Of a stretch of DNA of 64,000 nucleotides, positions 57,391 through 64,000 are shown piece by piece. The DNA comes from Dryocosmus kuriphilus (lineage: Eukaryota; Arthropoda; Insecta; Hymenoptera; Cynipidae): NCBI GenBank assembly GCA_038277395.1, contig CM076190.1, positions 238,135,177-238,199,176 on the forward strand, given 5' to 3'. Made by a program: the position numbers and the translations under genes. Each line of letters begins with the position of its first letter. Positions within the stretch are counted from its first letter, which is position 1. The notes below the pieces were generated by a model. It searched no databases, was not told where the DNA came from, and was given only the letters and a program-made list of their open reading frames with translations.

Positions 57391-57822
57391 AAATTACAGT
57401 TATTGGGGTGGATGTTTCGTCAACTTGACGTCAAATTAGCGAAGCACCTCGCAATTTTTTAAAAAATGTTAGCGATAAAATTCGTTTTTGCGCAACTAAT
57501 TAGCAACAAATAAGCGGAAAATTTTTAGTTCATAATGAAAATATCGTATCTTGAAAATTACAGTCATTGGGGTGGAAGTTTCGCCAATTTGACGTCAACT
57601 TAGCGAAGCACCCCGTAATTTTTAAAAAATGTTAGCAACAAATTTCTTTTTTCGCAACTAACTAGAGAAAAATAAGCGGCAAATTTTTAGTCCTTAACGA
57701 AAATATCGTATCCTGAAAATTACAGTTATTGGGGTGGATCTTTCGCCAATCTGGCGTCAACTTAGCGACGCACGTCGTAATTTTAAAAAAATGTTAGCAA
57801 CAAATAAGCGGAAAATTATCCA
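57388..57822. repeat. 163-bp tandem repeat, nearly 3 copies
   Basis: GAAAATTACAGT recurs at 57389, 57553 and 57715, followed each time by TTGGGGTGGA and a GACGTCAA/GGCGTCAA motif. It adjoins the right arm of the Merlin-like element and may be part of it. Confidence 0.88.
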
Positions 57823-58199
57823 GGTATGTATGCTCTGATTTGCCAAAGTTTTTTCGCTAACTTGATATACATCTGGTGCACTCCGCAGAACGGTCAATGT
57901 GGTGTTTTGGGACGAGCATTTTGTTTGAATAACAATCATTCGGCTCCTAGATTGATCCAAAATATATCATTTTCCGGCTGTAGCTATCCTAAGTGTGACA
58001 TAAATATGAGTTTCCTCATGCTTTTATCATAATTAAATGTGGGAACATTTGTCAAGCTTGGCCAACAAAAAACAGTTTTATTAACTTAGCAGGTTTAGGG
58101 AAAATCTTTAAAAAATTCTAAGTGAAAAACCTATCGATAATTATTATTTAAATTTTTATTTGAAAAATAATTTTTTAAGACAAAAAAACTCACGAAAAT
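57823..58199. other. No gene seen
   Basis: AT-rich spacer between the tandem repeat and a coding-like minus-strand stretch. No motif or exon recognised. Confidence 0.4.
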
Positions 58200-58790
58200 A
58201 TGCTAGTTAAAAACTTTCAGGAAGAGGACGGGAGTTCCCGCCGCAAGTTATCCCTCTGTGATTTAATGGACTTAATGACCCCTGCACAGAAATCTTGTAA
58301 AGAACCCACTAGGATCCCGTCTGTTTTTATTGGCTTGGTTTCTGGGGCTGCTGAGGTTGCTGGATCTGATGCGTTAGCGGGGACAGACGAGGCTGCCGTG
58401 GCTAGTGAGGGGACCGACCGGGCTGCCGAAGAAGCTGCTGTTGAAGCCGGAGTCGGAGTTGTAGTCGAAATTGGTAGAGTGGGAGCTGTAGCTGCCGTTT
58501 CTTATATTGTTTCTGGGTCTTCCAGAGCGATTGGGTTGAGTTCGAGATGATGAAACATACGAAGGAGGAGGATAAGAACGAGCCACACTTGTCACCTCTT
58601 GAGATGCATCATTCATTACTACTTTGTGATGGATTCCTAAATCAATTGCAACTGTATCGTTATTTTCGTCATATAATGGAACCAATACACGGTCATTATA
58701 CCATCCAATGATTAAGCAAGGACCCCTTTTCACGAGAAAGTTACTTTCGCCCAAATGTTTGTGTTTATTATTATTAACTATCCCATGTAA
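58200..58790 (-). pseudogene. Unidentified broken coding region
   Basis: On the minus strand one frame reads LIIGWYNDRVLVPLYDENND and GIHHKVVMNDASQEVTS, then a serine/asparagine-rich part to about 58374. A second frame continues with ETKPIKTDGILVGSLQDFC and KSIKSQRDNLRREL to a stop near 58210, so a single frameshift would join them. Composition and length of open frame suggest a decayed gene or transposon ORF. Product not recognised. It abuts the 5'-truncated LINE on the other strand. Confidence 0.4.
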
Positions 58791-59815
58791 TAACGGTAGT
58801 AGGGGTAGGATACGCGTAAACGGAAGTTTATCTGAAGAGTTTTTGATCCGTGATGGCCTGAAACAGGGCGATGCGCTTGCGGGCATCTTTTTCGACTTAG
58901 TTTTAGAATACGTGGTCAGAGAAGTATAAACGAATCCGTCCGGTGCTACCCTTAATTGGTTAATACAAATTCTGGCGTATCCGGATGATCTCGACTTACT
59001 CGGGGATGATAAAGAAACGGTAGCTAAAAATGCGGAAATCTTGATCACAAAAGCTAAGGAAATAGGTTTAGAAGTTAGCGAATCGAAGACAAAATATTTG
59101 ATCGTCGACAGATCAGAACAAAGAAATGAATTAAATGGGGATCTAATGACCGGAAGTATGAAATTTAAAAGTGTTAATGAGTTTAAATACCTCGGGACAA
59201 TTATAACTAGCGACAATAACATTAAAACGGAAATCGCCAGACGGCTGCACGCTGGCAGTGGGTGCTACTATGCAACAAATACATTACTAAGATCGTGATC
59301 GTTATCTAGAAACATCAAAGTAAGAATCTACAAAACGATAATGGTGTATAATGGGTGCGACACGTGGGCGCTGACGAAAGGAGAGGAGAACAGGATTAGA
59401 ATATTCGAGAATAAAGTAATTCGAAAAATCTATGGTCCCAAAAGGAACGAAGATACTGGCGAATGGAGAAAACTGCATAATGATGAGCTGCATGCACTCT
59501 ACGGGTCAGTAAATATTAATAGAGTAATGAAAGCGCGCAAATTAAGCTGGGCGGGACATGTTGCGACAAAGGAGAACGAAAGAACAGTGGCGCAAGTTTT
59601 GAGAGGGAAACCGATTAGTAAGAGACCTCTAGGCAGACCGAGAAACAGATGGGAGAAAAAAGTAAGGGATGATCTAAAAGAGCTAGGACATGCTTATTTA
59701 AACTGGATGGAAGGCGAAGAGGATAGAGATGTGTGGCGGTTCTGGGTAGCTGAGGCAATGAACTTCCGATTTCGCAAAGCTACACCATAATGATAATAAC
59801 AATAATAATAATAAT
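58791..59815 (+). mobile_element. RTE-like LINE, 3' half
   Basis: 5'-truncated reverse transcriptase: LIRDGLKQGDALAGIFFDL, LAYPDDLDLLGDD (catalytic YADD changed to YPDD), VSESKTKYLIV and FKYLGTIITSDNN. Then the connecting domain runs IYKTIMVYNGCDTWALTK, ENKVIRKIYGPKRNE, KLSWAGHV, GRPRNRWEKKVRDD, to TAA at 59788. Only a stop near 58927 and one at 59298 interrupt it. It ends in an AAT-type tail (59790-59813). Clade given by motif style (RTE or related). Confidence 0.82.
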
Positions 59816-60208
59816 TAGCACAGTGGGACGATGGTCATGGAGGCTAAGGCATGTAGGCCTTTAGACCCACTCCTTCGGCTTGCGGGTTCGATTCCCGCCT
59901 CGAACTCTGGAAGAACCTCGGCGGCACACGCGGTGAACACTTGCCTAGCAAGGGAGTTGTTCATCTCCGGTATATCGTGGCGCCGGTACCTCTAGAGAAA
60001 AAGGTTCTCTAAGTGCTTTAAGCCGTTGTTCTTGGTGGTTCGGAACCCACCTTAAACTGTAGGTCCCCCTCCTACCACCAAAGTATGTGTGTGGGGGGTG
60101 TGCAAAGGAATAGTGGAGAAATACAAAAAAAACAACGTAAACCCTCAGGGGACACATTAGAAGCTTCCATTCCAATAATAATTATTATTATTATTGTTAT
60201 TATTATAT
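59816..60208 (+). mobile_element. tRNA-derived SINE (type 1)
   Basis: The head has a perfect B box GGTTCGATTCC (59885-59895) set in a 5-bp T-arm stem (GCGGG/CCCGC) and a degenerate A box near 59830. The body carries the core shared with the SINE at 28.8-29.1 kb (GGTTCGGAACCCAC then CTGTAGGTCCCCCTC; 60038-60071). The end is an AAT/ATT tract. The tail type equals that of the LINE immediately upstream, a likely source of its retrotransposition machinery. Confidence 0.85.
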
Positions 60209-60219
60209 TGAGTGGCTGT

Positions 60220-60572
60220 CTATGGAAAAAAATGTAATAGCGGTAGTGCTGGTGAGAGGTCTGGTGTATATCGTACTATGCTGGGAGTAGAATAAAGCAG
60301 TGAATTGACTCGAATTACTTCCTCATCGGTAAGACGTATTCCCATTATTCGAAATCTCTGCGAAATTATTTCTGTAAGAGAAAAGAAAGAAATGATTGAA
60401 TTTTAATATTAAAAAATGGATGGATTAGAAATTGTAAATGGGGAAACGCATATCTATACAATATATATTTGGCTATCCTAAACTCCAATGTATATGGCGA
60501 CCCCTTAGCCCGAAATTACTTACTGAGAGACTCGCTGTCAGTCTCCAACTGGCATGACTGTCCTTTCCAAAT
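60220..60572 (-). CDS. Last two exons of an unknown gene
   Basis: Minus strand, partial (5' part not found). Penultimate exon 60524-60572 lies between an acceptor (TAATTCAG) and a consensus donor (A|GTAAGT). It reads IWKGQSCQLETDSESL and leaves phase 1. After a 152-nt intron, the last exon 60220-60371 starts behind a very good pyrimidine tract (TTTCTTTTCTCTTACAG). It continues in frame (SQRFRIMGIRLTDEEVIRVN, then PDLSPALPLLHFFP) to TAG at 60220-60222. Phase, splice sites and lack of stops agree, so this is likely a true or recently lost gene. Protein family not recognised; upstream exons should lie above 60.6 kb. Confidence 0.5.
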
Positions 60573-60899
60573 CTGAATTAGTGAAAATTTTACTAATTGA
60601 ATTAGTAATTGATTGCTAGAGTAATGAAATATTACTATTGTAGCATTTTATTAATGTAATAGTAACTATATCAGTTACTATATCACTTGACTAATATCAA
60701 TCTTTCGGCTACTAATCAGTTCCCGAACTTACGTTTCAGAATTCACTTTGCAGGTTAAAATTATGGAATTTATTTTATAAAACATAAGTCAGTCTCCCTT
60801 CGGAAAAATGAATAGTAATTAATAATTAGTTACCTTTCTTCCTTCCTTTACGTGTACTACTATTTTATCAAATTTCAATCATGGAGAAGCTATTAAGAG

Positions 60900-61210
60900 C
60901 CTCACTTTTAGAAGTCAGTTTTTTTATTATTTAAGTTTTGCATTATCATCTGAAGGAGAAGTATTAGTTTCATCTGAGAACTCACTTTCTCGAATCTCAT
61001 GAAATCTCGACGTTTCAAGGCCCCTTGGATTCGAAAAAATAAGTTTTACGATGTTGTCTGTCTTTCGTCGTTGTCTGAGATCACGATAACTTTTGAAAGA
61101 GTTATTCAATTTGACACTTTGACGCACTTTTTAAAGGACTAAAAAGAAAGGGCCAGTTCGTTACCCAGCGCTTTTGGACTAACGGTTCTGGTTTTATCCA
61201 CCGAGAATGT
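60900..61210 (-). repeat. Reverse-oriented relative of the 51.3-53.2 kb repeat
   Basis: On the minus strand, GGTAACGAACTGGCCCTTTC, AGACAGACAAC and GAGATTTCATGAGATTCGAG align in order with 51980-52230. It conserves the same peptide-like stretch (GLETSRFHEIRES against GLKTWRFHEIRES). It lacks the long GAC tract. Confidence 0.8.
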
Positions 61211-61369
61211 TTTGCCAAAAATCAAACATTTAATTCTTCGGCCTCATAACATTTAATTATAAGACGTGTGTTGTTTGAGTTAATCCGGAAAAATAAAATT
61301 AGAAAAAAAACCAATTTTCAGCAAAACCCTAGGCTCTAGGCGCGCGTACTTTGCAATAAGTGCAGCGCG

Positions 61370-61470
61370 TAATGAGAATGATTCTTTTTTTCCCTGTTCC
61401 GTCTCTCTTCCTCTTTTTCTTTTTTCTTTCTTTCTTTCTTTTCTTTTTCTTTCTTTTTTTTCAATGCTTC
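61370..61470. repeat. Pyrimidine-rich simple sequence
   Basis: (ttc)n/(tttc)n-like low-complexity tract. Confidence 0.85.
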
Positions 61471-62150
61471 TTTTTTCACGGTTTTTAAATACTTCAGCTT
61501 ACCTTTTTACCATTTGTTACAAACTTTTTCCACTTTTTCAATGAACCTGAGATTGTTACAAATTCGCGCTCTTTTCCCGATCGTTTTCTGGTAATAAGTC
61601 GGCTGTATCCATGAATAGAAATGAAAAAGTCCAATATTTTTCAATTCAACATTTCGACAATTTTTTGAGTACACTTCATTATTTTCTAAAAGAATTAAGG
61701 AATACGATTCCCAATTCCATTTAATAAACGTACTTTACAATATATGTATTTGATATTTATTAAATAATTTGTGATGTTGCAAAATTTTTGCAACTCACAA
61801 GAGTATTAGATTCAGATTTTCGAGTATCAATTAAATATTTTAGTATATTTTGCTTATTTCCGGTTCAAGGTCGAGAAACTCGGTTGTGGTACGGTGACTC
61901 CATGATTAGGGCTAAATTTAAGATTTTCTAATTTGAAGTACTCATTTTGTTCGTATTTTTATTTTTTTTGTATCGACTCAAATTCACCGAGACATCGAGG
62001 GATAACAGAGGACACCGAGGATCTTTTAAAATTGTTTGGGACATAAATTGCCATTTAAGACGTTCAATTCAATCATTTAAATTCATTCGATCATTCTCCA
62101 ATGAATAGAAGGAAGGATGTACTATCACAAGTAAATCCTCGATAAATTCT
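61471..62150. other. No gene seen
   Basis: AT-rich, no conserved blocks with the rest of the window. Confidence 0.4.
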
Positions 62151-62154
62151 TTTT

Positions 62155-62505
62155 TTGGCTGAAGTCTTTACTGCGGATTGGAATATTCCCATGGGCCTTT
62201 TTGAACTGTTTGGTTTCAAGAGAAATATTGGGAGACTAGCATGCCTTGAGTCAGTACGGTACTGCTTCGCCCGCTACACACCCCGTCATCACAACCGGAA
62301 TTCCACCAATCACGAAGCTGAGAAAAGAAGTGGCAGGCAACGGAAAGCCGAATTCCAAGCCGCGAATCGCCACGTACCTTCTTCTCGACTGACCACCACC
62401 GAGAGTACTACGATTCCGTTTTCTCTAGTCTTATTCTTGTCTCCAAGTTCACGTGTAATACGGCTAAAAGTTCAAACAAAAATAATTGATACTGTTTCTC
62501 CAGGT
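62155..62505 (+). other. GC-richer open stretch ending in a donor site
   Basis: An open frame of about 117 codons in locally GC-richer DNA ends at a consensus donor (CTCCAG|GTAAGG at 62505-62506). It could be a first or 5'-untranslated exon on the plus strand. The peptide (arginine/serine-rich, no domain) is not convincing on its own. Confidence 0.25.
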
Positions 62506-62624
62506 AAGGCCTAACATATTACTCATAGAACAGCGATATACCACCTCGATACGTGGCCAAAGAAAAATTCGAGTTCTAGTCATCCTATTAGTTCGTAATA
62601 GCGCCATGTCGAGATGGGATTCGG

Positions 62625-62990
62625 TGGCTGGGCCTATATTGAATATTTGAATTGTGGTTTCGAATTCTGTGGGTTGTGTCGCGAAAATAAATTTGAACAA
62701 GATGTCGAGAAATGTGTTCCGAGTTAACTTTGCCAAGAATATTTTGAATTATAAATTCTTTTCGGTCGAGTAAAAATGTACCTTAGATAAAATTTGCTAC
62801 GAATATTCTCAAGAAAATTACTAATACTATAGTCGAGTAAAATAAATTTGAATTGAGGCCTGATTATTTGAATTATGATTGTGAATTTTATGGATTGTGG
62901 TCTGAATATTTAAATGATAATTCTGAATTTCTGTGAATTATAACCTGATTATTTGAATGATGGTTTCGATGCAATTTGTGAGTATATCAT
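62625..62990. repeat. Degenerate 43-bp repeat
   Basis: Blocks with CCTGATTATTTGAATTATG-like sequence at about 62858, 62900 and 62943, and an outlier near 62630, spaced by about 43 bp. Confidence 0.6.
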
Positions 62991-63302
62991 GTTGGAAATT
63001 TTTATTTTATTTTGTTCCGAGATTGTTGGACTGAGTCCAGAGTCGAGGCCCCTAATTTTGTGATTTCTCCCATGCATTGCTTGTGTTTTATTACTGTCGA
63101 GACGCCACGAATTTTCCTAGAATCGAGTTTTGTAAAATTAAACGCTTAATTGTCAACGCCAGAGTCGTTAATGGTATTCGAGCGAAGTTTTGATTTGAAT
63201 GTTTGTTATTCAGTTACAAGTACTTTTTTTTCGAATCATATAATTTATTTTATTGGAGAATGTCTAAATGAGTCAAGTATTAAAAATAATTTTGTAAGAA
63301 TT

Positions 63303-64000
63303 AATGGATCGAGTCCTTAGATTTTCGAGTGACCACATGTCAGCATTATAGGTTATGTCTCCCTTTATTGCGGTTGAACTCAGGATGGTTTAATTTGGGT
63401 GTTGAGTAATGTACTTGTGCCAATATTGTAGATTTTGGGTTATTTTATCGTGAATTATTGCTGTAATTTTGAAGTATTTAGATTGAGTTATGCTGTGTCG
63501 CATTGAGTTATGCTGAGCTGCATTGAGTTATGCAGTGTCGCATTGAGTCATGCTGTTTAGCATTCATTTATTTTTGGTTATTTAGTTTTACTGTGTAGCG
63601 GACCCAATTTTCGACTACGCATTACTCAGACATGTTTTGCTATGTATGTTTTAGTACTTTATTTTATTGGAGGTTAAATTAGTTTACTGAATGTATGGAT
63701 CGAGTCCTTAGATTTTCGAGTGACCACATGTCAGCATTATAGGTTATGTCTCCCTTTATTGCGGTTGAACTCAGATGGTTTAATTTGGGTGTTGAGTAAT
63801 GTACTTGTTGCCAATATTGTAGATTTTGGGTTATTTTATCGTGAATTATTGCTGTAATTTTGAAGTATTTAGATTGAGTTATGCTGTGTCGCATTGAGTT
63901 ATGCTGAGCTGCATTGAGTTATGCAGTGTCGCATTGAGTCATGCTGTTTAGCATTCATTTATTTTTGGTTATTTAGTTTTACTGTGTAGCGGACCCAATT
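63303..64000. repeat. 390-bp tandem repeat (1.8 copies, continues past the window)
   Basis: 63303-63610 recurs at 63693-64000 almost unchanged (ATGGATCGAGTCCTTAGATT ... AGCGGACCCAATT). Each unit holds a 20-bp sub-repeat, four times (GCTGTGTCGCATTGAGTTAT). It ends at the window edge, so it may be a longer satellite or the two ends of a larger element. Confidence 0.92.

Noticed and set aside
58374..59222. 282-codon minus-strand open frame, the longest in the window
   Set aside because: Its first half is antisense to the RTE-like LINE, whose plus-strand frame has clear RT motifs; only the part below about 58790 may be real and is listed separately.
59825..59900. A tRNA gene
   Set aside because: The B box and T arm are good, but the A box and acceptor stem are not, and the SINE body and AAT tail follow directly.

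Overview
The window is AT-rich, eukaryotic and intron-containing. Mariner, Merlin, hAT, I-type and RTE-type LINEs, tRNA-derived SINEs and a Polinton/adintovirus-like capsid cluster all point to an arthropod, most likely an insect. The species cannot be fixed from the sequence; a hymenopteran is a guess. There are no bacterial operons, rRNA genes, CRISPR arrays or free-standing tRNA genes. Nearly everything is mobile DNA, tandem repeat or gene wreckage. Only one host gene looks complete.

Layout. 1-1.05 kb: a 42-bp minisatellite with an inverted outlier. 1.57-3.97 kb: repeat X. 3.97-12.4 kb: segment Y. Y carries pieces of a small secreted-protein gene family on the minus strand, split by a LINE that itself carries an antisense intronless cytochrome b5 reductase fragment. 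13.6-17.1 kb: an orphan coding-like exon, a MITE and a second copy of X containing a hAT-type MITE. 17.1-18.05 kb: a broken gene of an uncharacterised family. 20.4-24.8 kb: an I-clade LINE (minus) with a TIR element inside. 24.9-35.2 kb: a second copy of Y, interrupted by a mariner, a SINE and other DNA. 34.3-37.4 kb: the best gene, a two-exon secreted protein (minus). 37.6-41.7 kb: fold-back DNA, tandem repeats and a MITE. 41.8-46.8 kb: a decayed Polinton/adintovirus-like capsid and protease cluster (plus). 47.8-49.9 kb: a ZMYM1-like hAT transposase pseudogene with a second hAT MITE inside. 51.3-53.2 kb: a tandem duplication of about 0.95 kb. 53.4-54 kb: another MITE. 54.1-57.4 kb: a Merlin-like element flanked by inverted long repeats. 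57.4-57.8 kb: a 163-bp tandem repeat. 58.8-59.8 kb: an RTE-like LINE end. 59.8-60.2 kb: a SINE. 60.2-60.6 kb: the last two exons of an unknown gene (minus). 63.3-64 kb: a 390-bp tandem repeat running off the window.

How it fits together. The informative story is layered. A secreted-protein family with a conserved phase-1 intron after the signal peptide was invaded by a LINE. A cDNA-like b5-reductase fragment entered that LINE. The whole block was then duplicated, and the copies were further invaded or lost exons. Four signal-peptide exons with flanking promoter and intron DNA survive, plus a fifth site where the exon is deleted. The virus-like cluster is a separate layer, inactivated by stops and frameshifts. 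All identifications are by eye; no database search was run.
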